Of a stretch of 64,000 nucleotides of DNA, positions 22,289-36,300 are shown one piece after another. This DNA comes from Impatiens glandulifera. Its lineage: Eukaryota; Streptophyta; Magnoliopsida; Ericales; Balsaminaceae. The translations under genes and the position numbers were made by a program. Each line of letters starts with the position of its first letter. Within the stretch, counting starts at the first letter, position 1. The notes beneath the pieces were generated by a model. It saw only the letters and a program-made list of their open reading frames with translations. It did not search any database and was not told where the DNA came from. The stretch is from positions 21,491,125 through 21,555,124 of the forward strand of contig NC_061869.1 in the NCBI RefSeq assembly GCF_907164915.1, in the 5' to 3' direction.

Positions 22289-23779
22289 TGATACGAGGAT
22301 CATTAGGGTTAGGTCATAACCCTAGAATAATCTGAACTGGGAATAAATATTATCAATATGAGAATAAAGTAGTAGCGAATGATGAGATTGACAGATAAAT
22401 TAATTATGACAGCCAAAGGGTATATAAGGAAGAGATCATGATTTTTAGAAATACTCAAGACATTATTCAAGAAGTATTTTAAGATAAATTTCTTTTTTTT
22501 ATCTTCTTCCTTTTTCTCAATGTATTCACCTTAACAGTTTGGGTTTTATCTCTCCTATACCAATTCAATTGTTCTCTTATCTTCTCTTCGTTCTTTATTC
22601 TACTACTTTTGTTCATTTAATTTCAAGATATAATGATATACCTTAAACTAGAATTATGTATATATATCTTAAAATTACATGAACAAAAGAACTAGAATTA
22701 AGAATGAATAGAAGATGAGAGAACAATTGAATTGATAAAAGAGAGACAAAATCGTAACTGCTAGGGTGAATACAATGATGGAAGAAAATAAAGAAAGAAA
22801 TTGATCTTGAGAGATTTCTCGAATAATGTTGTGTGGTTTTGCAAATCAGGATCTCTTCCTATATATCCTCCAGTTACCATAATTAATTTTCCCGTCAATT
22901 CCATCTTTTTGGCAACCTTTATTAATAATTATTTATTTTCATATTGATAATTATTTATTCTCAATTCAGATTATTGTAGGTAGAGATGACAATGAGTACC
23001 CGTATACCCGATACTTGTGGGTACTCGATGGTTGAGTTTGGATTCTGGTATTTTAAATCGGGATTGGGGTCGGGGATAGGGAGTGAAAATGATTACTCGA
23101 TCGGGTTCGGGGTCGGGGATTGAGAGTGTGTAAAACACAAACCCGATACCCGAAATATTAATATTATATATATATATTAAAATTTTTAATGATTTTTTTA
23201 ATTTTACATTAATACCATCATTACAAATTTACATTAAATATATTAATTAATTAGTTAAACCAACACTTAACTACCAACTCCCACCCCATCATTAATTTAA
23301 TTTATATTCCCATATACTCTTAAGCTTTCATTTATTTAATAACAAATATTTTCCTTCTATGTACACTTCTTATTACAAGATTAACATCTCTTATTTTTTT
23401 TTTTTTTTAACATTTTTTATAATTTTTTGTTGAACTTCTCTTTAATTCTTATTGAAGTTCATGTATGTATATTGTTCAACTTCTACAATATAACTATACA
23501 AGTAAGTAATATTTTCATATGTGTTTTTAGTATTTAGTATTTAATATATCTAGAAAATAATAAATAAAAGTTTATATTTTAATCGGGTAATAGGGTACCT
23601 GGCGAATCGGGGATGGGGATAAAAATAAATATACCCGTCGGTTTCGAGGATGATAATAAAATAAAAATCGGATTCGAAGATGAGTACTTTGCTACCCGAC
23701 GGGTAGGGTACCCGTTGTCATCCCTAATTGTAGGGTTAAGTTGGGTTAGGAAACTTAACCCTAACTATTCCTAATATCA
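22289..23779. mobile_element. Large foldback: two LTR-like arms in opposite orientation
   Basis: The left arm, about 22289-22640, and the right arm, about 22650-22980 plus 23727-23779, are diverged inverse complements meeting near 22645. Each arm contains a TATATAAGGAAGAGATC/TATATAGGAAGAGATC promoter-like word and a CAATTCAATTGTTCTC block. The outer ends are TGATA...TATCA. The arms resemble small LTRs placed tail to tail. The right arm is split by a younger hAT element. Confidence 0.7.
22981..23726. mobile_element. hAT-type MITE inside foldback arm
   Basis: The termini are TAGAGATGACAATGAGTACCC and GGGTACCCGTTGTCATCCCTA, with a perfect 8-bp duplication ATTGTAGG at 22973-22980 and 23727-23734. 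Subterminal GGGTA/TACCC and GATCGGG repeats are present. The interior is AT-rich and non-coding. Plant hAT MITEs with TAGGGATGRCAA ends are common. Confidence 0.88.
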
Positions 23780-24209
23780 CAAACTTCGTTATATTTTTAA
23801 TGATTTAATGTTTAACTTTAAATTTTGTTAAACGAGGGACATCAATGAAAATGAATTTTGTAAGAATTCTGAAAAAATAAGTCAGAAGTAGAAGTAGAGT
23901 TGGAGAACGATAAAAGGTGAAACGACTCCCTCCTTAAATGGATAAGAGAGTTATGCGCACAAGGAGAAAGATGTGAATAAAAGGTTAATCTGATTTTATT
24001 TTATTATTTTTTTAGATTATGTTAATTTAGATTTTAAGTTGAAGACAAAAATATATATATATATTTATTTATAGTAAATGTGTTGATTAACTATTTACCA
24101 TGGTTAAAAAAAAGGCAAATAACTTTGTTTTTTTTTAGGAATAAGAAAGTTTATTTTAATTTTTGTTTCTTTTTTTTTTTTAGAAAAACAAAAAAAAATA
24201 TTAAGTCTA

Positions 24210-24251
24210 ATGATGGCGCGCAGAAGTAGAACCAGAAAATTCAAGCCCTAA
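24210..24251 (+). other. Possible uORF of ARM gene
   Basis: Two consecutive in-frame ATGs open a 13-residue basic peptide frame ending in TAA about 60 bases before the main ATG. Whether it lies in the transcript depends on the unmapped start site. Confidence 0.3.
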
Positions 24252-24313
24252 CTTCAGAGTTTCAAAGTGCTCTCATCCCATTTCCACCTGAAACCCTTAA
24301 TTCTCCTTCATAA

Positions 24314-27300
24314 ATGGAAGACGGAGAAGTTATCCGGAGATCTTTGGACTCAAACTCAATGGAGTCGGCCACGCTTGGGCGGGTAATGAGTACTTTGCTT
24401 AATGCCCGCCCGAAGAAGCTGGAGGAGGCAATCTCTCGCTTTGATTCAGCTCCAAAGACAGGTTATCTTGTTTTATTGTTGATTACTTAAATAACCAACA
24501 TCATCAAACATAATATGATTCTCAAATTTGAATTAAAACATTCACATACCTGGACTACAATCAGTCACTTCTCTTATAAGTAGGTTAATTGACTCCATAA
24601 GTCCTATAGAATCTACAGGAGTTTGGGATATAAGCAACCACGGACATTTTTGGTTATCTTCAATGAAGTTCTTTCAGCTTAAGTCAATAAGAATTTTTTT
24701 TGAAGAATAATCGAAAAAATCTTAGTTAAAAGCTATAAAGTTGAACTGACATGGGTTCCATGAGCAATATTTAGAGACCCAGATATTGATATTGTGGATT
24801 GACTGATATTGTCCATTTTCTTATAGTTTCGATGGAGGAGTCACTTCGGATTCTTCACAAGTACCTCAGAGATGGAGCTCAAAATCTTGAATCATTGGAT
24901 CAGATTATTGTTCCCATGCTTGAACATGTATAGAATTCTTAACGTCTACTATTTCTCATTTCAAATGCAGTGAAATTTGGTTTCTGTTTCATTAGCTGAT
25001 TTTGTGGATATGACTTTTCTATTATCCAGTCTTTGAAGGTTAAAGAGTCAAAGCATGGGAACCAAGCCATGGTACTTCTGAATTGGCTTTTTCAAGATGA
25101 ACTGATTTTCCAAGCAATTGCAGTGAATCTTGCTGGAATTATAGAGAGAAAATGTGACAAATTTATTGAATTAGGGTGGTGTACTCTTGTACGTTGCCTT
25201 GTAGAGTATGAGACCACCATGGCCAAGCATTTGAACAATGGTATTTATCGGTCATTTTCTTTTTTTCTTTTTGCAAGTTATCTTATAAATTTTGGTACTT
25301 GATGTTTGTACCTTTTAGTTAATTCAAACATTAGGATATATGTGATTGGTACATCATGGGATTTTTTTAATGAAACAATTAGCCTATGTTTGGTTAAGAA
25401 ATTAGTGGAATTGTAATAGGATATTTTGTTAAGGACTTGAAACAAAAGATTACAATTGGAATTATAATCCAACTAAATTAGTATCGATGTTATCATTCTA
25501 GTTTCCTTTTGGAGGTTGAAAGTGTATTTTCATAGTGAGAGAAAATTTCCTTATCTTGATCTGGCCAATTCCATTCTAGGAAGAATTTTGGATACCCAAG
25601 ATTCTTCAAATTCTCGGACTAGAATATCCTATAGCTTTGTGAGTTCAATTTCTTCATCTCAAGTGAGAGTAATATCACCGAAAGTTAACTATCTTCCTTT
25701 GAGTTTGATGTACAAGGTGTGATCAACCTCACTTTTGAACATACCTGTGCTTTGTCACAACCTTCACAAACTGGTAAAACCACACGATGGGAGACTGCTT
25801 AAGGCCAGAGGTTTGAGAAGTTTACACAACCAGAATGCTTTGGGAATAGTTGTGACCATTTGGTTTGTATCGAGTAATAGTGAAGCCTTCTTCTAGGCCA
25901 ATAAAGACAGCTGCGATCTTGAAGACATACTTTGTTCTCGTGGAGAGGAAGAAGGTGATTGGTGATGGTAGATATGCTGAGTTGCCGAAGGTTGCTACAG
26001 GAGCAGATGGGCAAATTTTCAACTTCATTGTTGATGGAGTTTTAGGAGCTACGAAGACCATGTGAGATGGTTAAAGGTTTTCAATTGGGTAATCAACTTG
26101 ATTCTGTTATTTGTAAAGAGCCAAGTAGGGATTAAATCAGTGACTTTCTGCTTAGAAAGTAGGCACTCTAACCACTGAGTAAAACTGTACTTTGGCAGGC
26201 TACATTATATACTCATTCCGTCTTCAAATAAGGCTTAAATACAATTACATTTAAATTATATCAAATTAAATCAAATCAAATCTCATAATTAATACCAAAT
26301 CTGCAAAATCATATTTCCTGCAACTGAAACCTTCTTTGTCAGAAGATTCAGTGACTTTGTTCCATATTTTCTACCAAATGTAATCCAATTCCCAATCCGA
26401 TTCAATTCCATGCAAACAGACATGGCCTTAGTGACTTCCTATGTGTGATCTTAATAGTAGTTACTCAAACAGAGCTGGGTTATCTCTTTCTTTATACCTT
26501 CACACTTTCTTTTCTAACATTTTCTGCCAACTTCCCTACCAATTAATGCTGTTGGTGGTGCTCTCCCACCTTTTTTTGGTGACATACTCAGGGTTCATGA
26601 TCCCAGCTTTTCAAATGGCTCAAATATCTATTAGAATTATTACACCCATGACTTGGTTCCTTATAAGACGCTTTTATCATATATAGCTAGTAATTATTTT
26701 ATTGGGTTTAATGAGCTATACTCCAGTCTGTTTATCATCAAATTTCTGTTGGTTTCTGTCATCAATGCTGAAAACGAACTAAACAGAATATTGTGCTTTT
26801 GGTGCAGGAATAAGGGAAAACTATTACTCTCTTCTGAAGCTATTGTCGCCATGTATTGCACGTCTTACTTATATTGTCTGTAATACAAGGTACACATATC
26901 TTTCAAATCCATCCGAGAACCTTGTTTATTTATGCTGCATACTTGTGTTCTGCATATGCTTAGTTGTTTTCTTGCACACTCATGTTCCGAGCACAAAATT
27001 TTGGCTGGACTTCAAATTTGCATTTGCATTGGGCAATGAAGCAATCTCTTGTAATCATTTGATGTCTCTCTGTGCAATGTATGTGTTAATAAATACAATT
27101 CAAGTGCAGTCAATCCTTAATACTGATTTACATATTCAAACATTGGAAATCCTTATCATACCTATTGAATGATATAGTGTCCTGATCATATATTCTATCT
27201 ATGTGCATTGTATCTGTTTATATCTACAATTCAATTGCAGTCAATCCTTATTACTGATATATTCAAACTTTGGAAATCCTTATCAAAGACACCTGTTGAA

Positions 27301-30300
27301 GGTATAGAACATCCTGATCATAATCTCTATCTATGTACAATGTATCTGTTTATATATTCAGTTCAAGTGCAGTCTGTCAATCCTTAATTCTCATTTTATA
27401 TATTCAAACCTTGGAAATCCTTATCAAAGACACCTATTGAAGGGATATAACTTCCTAATCATATACCCTATCTATGTGAACAAGTGCTTGCATATAATGC
27501 TAGAAGTTGTCTAGTCACACACAAGTATCTGTGCATCAGTGAGAAAAACTAGGGAATGCCAAGTTCATCTTTTATAGTTGTCTGACTTCCAGTAATACAC
27601 CATTTACATTTCTCTTTGATTGAGAGCAATTATTTATTTATTTGGAAATGTATAAGATTCTTTATGCAATAGATACAAGACTTCTTATCCTGAATGTAAG
27701 TAGTTCTGAACTCATATCTTTTTTTCCATGGTAGCTTTCTTCCTTCCACAATAAATTCATTTATTGTAAGCTTGGTGGAAATGCTGTATATTCTTTAGAC
27801 TGTAGGTTAATAATGTGGGTATGTTGTCTGACATACTTCTACGGCATACTTCTGTGACTGATTATTTGCTAAGTCTTTTATATGTTTCCTTTCAGCACAT
27901 TGCAAGATGGTTTTGAGCTACCAACTCGCCTTTCCATTGCTGCTACTGATTGCATATTAGCTTTGACTCTAGCATTCACCAAGAATGAACTAATTCCTAA
28001 CAGTTCAAGTAGAAGGCCAAAATCGTTGTCCACCACCCTACTGGTTACACCTGCAGATGCTCCTTGTAGTGAGAAAAAAGGAAAATCAACCAGCATCTCT
28101 ACTCAAGGATCTGATGTTGAAATGAATGTAGAGCTCTGGAATCATTTAGATGAACTGATAGTTCTTGTGCAGAAGCTCACCGCTGTATGTTCTTAACTCA
28201 GCTAGACATACTCTTGCATCCTATACTGTTAGGGACTTGACAAATAAGCTACCTAGTATAACAGAAACATAAAGAAATGCCACTGAATCTTTTATATTGA
28301 TGTTGGATTTGGTAGGTGTTATTTAGCTTTTATTTGTTTTGTTAGGCATTTTTTTTTATATTATTCTGCAAGGCCCAATGTTCTAGGGAAAACCCATCCT
28401 GTTTTCTTATTATTAAAATTGACATATCTTATATCTATCTTAAACTTCTATACCTATGGGCAATTTACTAGAATACAACCAGGACTAGTTCTATTTGGCA
28501 CTTCTTACTGTATAGCATCTCCTTTTATCCTTACCAAAATTTGTATATAATTACTTATACACATATGCACACTTTACGGATGACCATATTGATAAATAAG
28601 TGGATATTTCCACCTGTTGTTTCTCTCTTCTCCAGCCTTTTTTCTGACTGTTTCTCTCTCATCCAATCACATGCATGTCTGGCTCCCCAAGGCAGCCGGC
28701 TGCAGCTGCCTTCAAGTCCTCAATAATCCATTTGCTATTCCTTAATTTGTCTTCTCAATGTAATATTGTATTTTAAATACTTAACATCATCATGATGTAA
28801 ATCACATCAGAAAATTATTCACTGAATAATATATATCTCAACTTCTCTTGATTGCTCAAAACTACAATAAGTATAGAAGTATATGGAAATATGTCTTTAA
28901 GTTTATATGTTCTAATTCAGTCTGTGGTTTTTGTAGCTTTATTTTGTACCATAGCCTAATAAACTGTTTTGATGATGTTCAGTGGAGCAGTGTAAGTCGT
29001 TGGTTACATGCCAAAGGGTTGGAAAGAGTGCTAAAGTGGTTGCAAGATATAAAACAGAATTATGCTTGCATACAAGATGAGGCTGGTCTTATTCTGAAAT
29101 GCACTATTTATTTGGTTTTAATTTCAACTAATTTATATTTAAGATGTATTTTATATATGCATGATATGGCAGGCATCCTAATAGATAAGAGTGAAGTGTT
29201 GCTTCTTTCTTCTTGTTGGAAGTACTATGGTTGGCTGTTGCACTTAGAAAACCATAAGTTCTCTCAGCACTACATGGATTTCTTGGATCAGTATCTATCT
29301 GGAATTCAGGCAAGTCTTTTGGGAATGTAACTAACATGATTTTTTTTTCTTGGCAGTCGATAACGTCTTGACTGTGAGGTCATTCAATTTCTAATTAGTG
29401 TATTTACGACTTCTTATTTGTCGAAACTTTTCAATCATGAAGTAATGACTATGGGTTAGTTCATTCACATGTATGTGGAATTATTTTCTGGTTAAACATA
29501 TCAATTTTTTGAATTGTGGGAATTGCAATGTCAAAATAAGGTTGTTTATTGCAGATTCGTACTTAATGGAACTTTTGATTGAGTTTTTAATGTATCATGT
29601 ATGCAGTTCTATGCAGACAATTTCACGGACGAACATGCTGAGAATAAAGAGAGTGGAATAGACACTGTTAAGTTTTTTCTTAACTGTACAACCCTTCTTT
29701 TGGGACATTGTAATGCAAAGCAATTTGAGAATGCGTTATCAGACTATGGATCTCAGATGTCTCGCATGCTAATCTCTCAGGTTCTACTGTATACCTTATA
29801 TCCTAATCATGACGATATCATGCTTATATGTTTCAGTGTTTGGTGTGACACTGATTCTAATACTTAAAACATTGGTTCTGCATCCTAACTTCAATATGTT
29901 TTTTCTTGCTAGTTCCATTGTTTGGATGAAGACGTCATTGAAGCTGCAGCTTGCATCTTCAGGGCAGTGTTATTTAGGTCCAATTCATCTTTGGAAACAA
30001 CCAGCCTCACTAGAACTTCAAATGAGATGAATACTGTACTACCTTTGCTTTTAAACCTTTTGGATGAACGAGATGGTATAGCCAAAGCCATTGTTATTCT
30101 AATTGCAGAATACTGCTCCATGTAACAATCTTTTTCCTCTTTATCACTATTACTTTTTGTTTTCCCATCATTCAATTTCTCTGTACCTTGAACTAATGCA
30201 GAAGTACAGATGATCAGTGCCTCAATGGACTTCTAAGGCGTCTGGCATCTGGAACTGTTCTGCAGCGGAGGAATGCTATTGGTGTTATTTCTGAGATTTT

Positions 30301-33300
30301 CAGGATAACGCCAGACTTGGTAAAATATTATTCTGCATTTCCTCATTTTCTTTGTCCTTTTTTGTTCTTGGATAATATTAAGGTTTATACCATTGACTTC
30401 TCACTTGGAATAAGGCTACGATCAATTATATCCTTTACTAGTTTGTTTTGGCCATCTATGGCTGGATCAATCTGTAATAACACAGCTGCTAGTCGCTTAG
30501 TCTTATTAATTGTCTTTCAGATAAGTACCCAAGGAGATGTTGCTAACCATTTGCTAGATCGCCTTGGAGACGAAGAATCTGCAATTAGAGCACATGCATT
30601 TGATTTGATCCCAAAACTGGGTGAGAATTTGAATATTCTTCTTTTTTAAAGAATATTTTTGTTGATTGAGTGCTTGTGTGTAACACGTATTATTATTGAT
30701 AGCAGTTAGGTTTTACTAATATAAGAGAGAAGTGAGAAATAAGAAAAATGGAGGAGATACATACAACTCTACTAATATATTTAGCTCCCTATAACTATCC
30801 CTAACTGACTCACTTAACTACACCCTTCTATCTACTACTCATAAGACTACACCCTCACTGTGTTGTGACATATCCTTCCCCTTAACTTTTCTCGTGTCTG
30901 AGAGAAGCTGAAACTTGTCAACCCAAGGATGTGGTTAGCTTAGCAACGATGTCTTCATCTCATGAAAGCAAAATCCAATCCCTCAATTGCTCCATATCTT
31001 TGCCCGGAGAAAACCCCAATGTGTACCCATAGTGAGTACTGCTGCTAGGGTTGAACTAGGAACTCAGATGTAGGATTACCGATAAAAAGAAGTTGATGAT
31101 GGTGAGGTGAGAATCTGAATTTATGAATGACTTGAAGTACTGCTAGAGAAATATGAATTAGGATGAGACTAACTGACCACTAACAACACCTTCAAGAGGG
31201 AAGGTAGGCAGCCTGCATAATGTTTACAGACTTCTGATAGTGCTCCTTAATCTTGCCTCTACCATCTTAAGTCGTTAATCGGATCATCAAACCGCTTCAA
31301 ACCAAATTTTTACTTGCAATCATAGTTCCGGCCACTCGAAGGCCACTCGTGACTATCCATTCGGACAATTGTTCCGAACAGGAATAAACAATCTTCAGTC
31401 CGAATCATGTCCCTCTATTCCTTCGCAGTGGGAATTGTCCCATGCGATCAGCCAGATTTCCTTCAGTTGACTTCTTCCGTGAGCAGATGCTGATGCTGCG
31501 TAGTTTGCCGCAGGTGCAAGTGCAAGATGAAAATCTCTTCCATCTGAATCAAACAAAGCTCTTCCATGAGCAGCTGCGGATGTTGTGACTTGATATACAT
31601 ATATATATTTTATCCTTTGCATTAAAATAAAAAAGATAGATTGAGAGGCCGAGGATGACCGTTTTGATACCATTGTTATAGTTAAAACCAGTAGCACATG
31701 AATCCGAGAAGCGAAGATAGAATAAAAGAGGGAGATGGGATATCAGAAAAGCTAGGTGAGATTACAAATTGTGTTCATCAAAATAGCATAATCCCTCTTC
31801 CTACCCATTCCCCAACCTTAAATACAAAACAAACCCTAGCAGGCCCACACAGTCGCTTAGCCCAAGTAAATACAACCTAACATATATATGGACACATTGC
31901 CTTTTGAAAATAAACAAGACAACTAAATGAAAGACGCTTCAAATAATAGAGGGACGCCAATATAACCTGTGACACTATATCTACTACTCATAAGATTAAA
32001 ACCTTACGGTGCACCATCATTTGTTATTCTTGTGACATTGTACTACATACATTAATTCATGCTTCCATCATTTGTTGTTCTTGTGATTGTAATACATACA
32101 TTAATTCATGCTTTTGTCTGTCAAGAACTTAAAGCCATTTGTTATTCTTGTGTCACAAGAATAACAAATGATGGCGCGTCGTGTATATATAACATGCTCC
32201 ACTCTATGTCCTATATACTATGTCTTGTACCTAATTAAAAATGTGGGTTAACCTAATTCCACATATTTTCCCCTTTCTTGACAACTTTGACAGTATACTT
32301 GCAATTTTTCTTGTTACTAGAATCACTATTGACAAGGGGGGTCACATTTTAGTTTTGGTAATTAGGATATCCTTGCTCTTATGTTTTTCCATTAGTTTTT
32401 GGTCTTCCATGTTTATTATGTTTCCGCACTTGCTCATTTATATAATCTCTCTCAAAGAGTTAATAATAGATTATTTGATTCATCAAGTATTATTAAATAT
32501 CTATTTTGCTTTTTCTAGTCAACTCTCTTTGATTGTGTCATTATGGATTGACAAGTTGTTTTCTATCCTGCAGATCCTTTATTTGTTTTGCCTGTATTGG
32601 TTCATCATATTTACTTCTCACATGGAAGCACACAGTCCTCTTGTAGTAGTTCTATGCTTGCAGTTCTAAGATTGCATGCTGGGAAGTTTGAAGTCGTAGG
32701 TACACTACTAGACTGTCTCAGGTAATTATCGATTCCAACCTAATGTTTTTTTCCTTATTGTCTCCCTGGGTGCCTTCTTGTCCCATGAAGCTAAAATGGT
32801 GCGGGGTTTCATTTGTTTTTTTCCATTAATTGGAACAAATTGGTCTTTTGTTCTGGAGTACATTAGCCTTAGTTTACATTGGTTTATTGATTCTTCTTTG
32901 TGCTAATCTCTTTTATTTAGCAAACTTTGCCAAGATCAAGATATTGAAGAGGATTCAGATCATTTTGGAAAAGGTGCCGCTTTATTTTCCTTGTCTCTCT
33001 ATATAACCTCGTGCCTTATTTGATAAAATGAATTGAAAAGAGAACTCAAAACTCGAGATCCATTTGTTCTTTATCATTTAATGCTGTCAGAGACTGCCTT
33101 CCAGAACCGGACATACAAATCAAAGGAATAATTTTTATACTTCTTAGGCTTAGGTTCAGAGTTTGTAATGAGATAGATTCAAAGGAGATGAGAAAGGATG
33201 GTATAAGCCCTTAAATAAGAAGCTTGGTGAACCTCCATAGCCGACAAGAGTGTAAAACTCTGCATGTTAATTCATTGACTCTTTCTTTCAGTTAGGTCAG

Positions 33301-36300
33301 TCTATTCATAACTATAGGGTGCTACCTATTCTAACAACTTCTAACAACTTGGGGGACTAATATGATAACATAATAAATCTAAGGTCCTATTTACTATTTT
33401 GAGCCCTAACTATTAATCCCAAACCCTACTTGAGAAAATCCAGCTGTCGACATCTTTGGTATCGAATTTGGGAAAATCCCTCTTTGTTAATCTTGTTGGA
33501 GGTCGGTACACTGGTTGCACGGGTTTTCAGTTCATCTCTTCACGATTATTCTCAAGGTTTGCAACATGAGGGCTTGATTTTCATCTTCAATCTTCTCTAA
33601 GTTACTTCAATATTCTCTAAGTCGAGAATGATGTTCAAGAAAACATCCAAACTCTCCAATCGGTTTGTTGCCGTCCATCTTGAATGCATATAACATTTTC
33701 TTCTCTAGAAGAACTTTAGTTTGTTTAAGACTATGTTGCACGGGTACGGGATATCGGATACGGCGAAACGGCAAATTTTGAAAATATAGGATACGATACG
33801 TTTATGATACGGCAAATTATATATATAATATTTATATAAATTTAATATTGAAATAAATAAAAAGAGAAACTCATATTCATTTTAATATTAAATTTATATA
33901 TATAATTTGGAATATCGTATCCTTTATTTTCAAAATTTTCCGTATCCATATCGTATCCGATACGATACCCGTATCCGTGCAACATAGCACTCTATGTGCT
34001 CTAATACCTTATAGTATTATGAATTGAGAGAATATATAGGGGATAAAGTCTAATATTTTGATGTGTATTTCAATATATGAGTAATCTGTCAATTTACAAG
34101 TGAACAATGTACTACCGGTTATACTACTAGTATTTATATAAGAAATGAGCAAGGAAATAGAATAAGTGAATTCTTGATTTGTGCATTCAATAAATTTAGT
34201 CTTGATTTATGCATTCAATAAAATTCTTGATAAATTTTAGGAATTACTTGGTACTTTTGAAGTTCCAAGAGATTTTCATCTCCACATTCAATTTCGATGG
34301 CAACTTGATCTTTCTTCACTTTTGTTATACATCTTTTCTATTCCTCTTCTCAATGTTTTCAATTTTAGGTTGAAAGTTTATTAGCTAGCTTATTAAACTT
34401 CCACCCTTCATTTACTTACAGCAGGTAAAAAGTTGGATGCTGATTTAGTACTGAGCCTGACTCCAAAGTGGTCAACAGTAAGCTTGCTTATCTTTTGTTC
34501 TGACATATAATTAATGAGCTACAAAGTTCTTTTATATTTTATGCATATTATTTTTCAGTCATTTCCATGTCTTAGTTGGGCTTGATTTTAACTTCTGATT
34601 TCTATTCACCACAATTCTTGTGTTATTTTGTTGGTCATAAAGTGTTGGCATTTCTTGTTTATATTCACCGTGAGTTCTTTTCCTCCACAATACTACAGGT
34701 TCAGAGCTGGAATATGTTGATTGAACCATTAATTGATAAAATGTTTGCGGAGCCCTCAAATTCGGTAATTGTTCGATTCCTATCTTATATAAGCGAACAC
34801 CTAGCAGAAGCTGCAGATCTAGTCTTCCATCAACTGCTATTACATACAAACCAGCAGAAAGAGTTAGCACCTTTATTCTTACAATCAGTTTTTGTTTCTT
34901 TCATAATATTTCCCTCCACCCCTCAACTGCTGTTGTTAATTATGTTCAAGAAAGAAATGTCTTATATTCCTGACTTAACTTGAAATGCAGGCGTGAGATT
35001 GATGCCTCTGAAATAAATGATTTTATGTTCGATCATCTTTGCCCACTACTTATTATTAGGATTCTTCCCCTAAGTGTTTTTGACAATCTCAATTCTTCAG
35101 TGCTGTATGGAGGTCTTCATAACTTGTCTGTGGAACAAGGTATGCACATACTTAACCCTTTATGCTTTTTCCTTCACACCAAGCCTTCCTTTCTTTGTTT
35201 GTTTATCTGGGATGTCTCACTAGCATATTCGCTGCATTTGAAGTTTGGTGGCACAAATTAGATTTATTCTGTTTTCTCATAACTTGTCTGTTTAGAATAT
35301 CGTGATAACTCAGCTCATTGGATGTTTTGGACTATTTTAATGCTGATCCTTCTGAAAAAGTTGTTTTCTTTTCTGTTATTCACATATGTTTATTGTTGAT
35401 GATCCAGATATTGGCGGCTATCTTTTGAATGATTCTGATTCTGTTGGGGCATACCTCCTTAATAGGTTGAAAAAGAGGCAACCAATCTCAAAACGCTTTC
35501 AGATATCCTTCAAAATCATGAGCTGATGATTCCTGTAATTCCTCTTCTGCAGTGCGATTAAGAAGACTGAATATGAAGATGTCCGGAAACTTGCAGCTGA
35601 GCTGTGCGGTAGGCTTCATCCACAGGTTTGTAAATGAAATGAACAAATGCTATTGTGCCTTCTTTTAGCTGAAGATAAAATCCTAGTGCTTCAATACTTA
35701 ATCTGAGTTGAACTTTGTTTGTCTTAAGGTGCTTTTCCCTGTTATTGCTATACAATTGGAACATGCTTGCAGAACTCATGATACTCTGAAGATAAAAGCT
35801 TGCTTATTTTCAATTTGTACATCATTGGTGGTGAGAATCTCTATAGTTCGTATATTCTTGTATAATTACCCTAGTCAAAGGAGAAAGAATCATATTTGGA
35901 GGTATTATTAGCACTTTCTGGGTTTTTAGGTGAGAGGCAAGGATTCAATCTGGAACCCTTCAGTGATGAGAATCATTGGTGTAATAGAATCAATTCTATC
36001 ATGGCATTCACTTGATGGAGAAGATGGTAAATCGAGAACATAGCTCGGTTGCTGAAAATATATTTTTTTAAATGATTTTAACAATAAAACCACTTTTGTT
36101 CTAAACTCTTCAATGCAGTATTAAAAGCACAGCATGGCTGTATTGATTGTCTTGCACTTTTGATATGTGCTGAACTACAATCTCCCAAGTCATTTAAAGA
36201 TCGAAATGCAAACAGAGTAAACCTTGTAAATAATCAAACCAATAAAGGTAAAATATTCTTTGTGGTACTAGAGCTGTCATGTGGGAGCTGAAAATGGCCT

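Noticed and set aside
26112..26196. Functional tRNA gene
   Set aside because: The B box is decayed and the acceptor stem does not pair convincingly.
34559..34870. 103-codon minus-strand ORF
   Set aside because: It is a shadow of exon 15 and intron sequence of the ARM gene.
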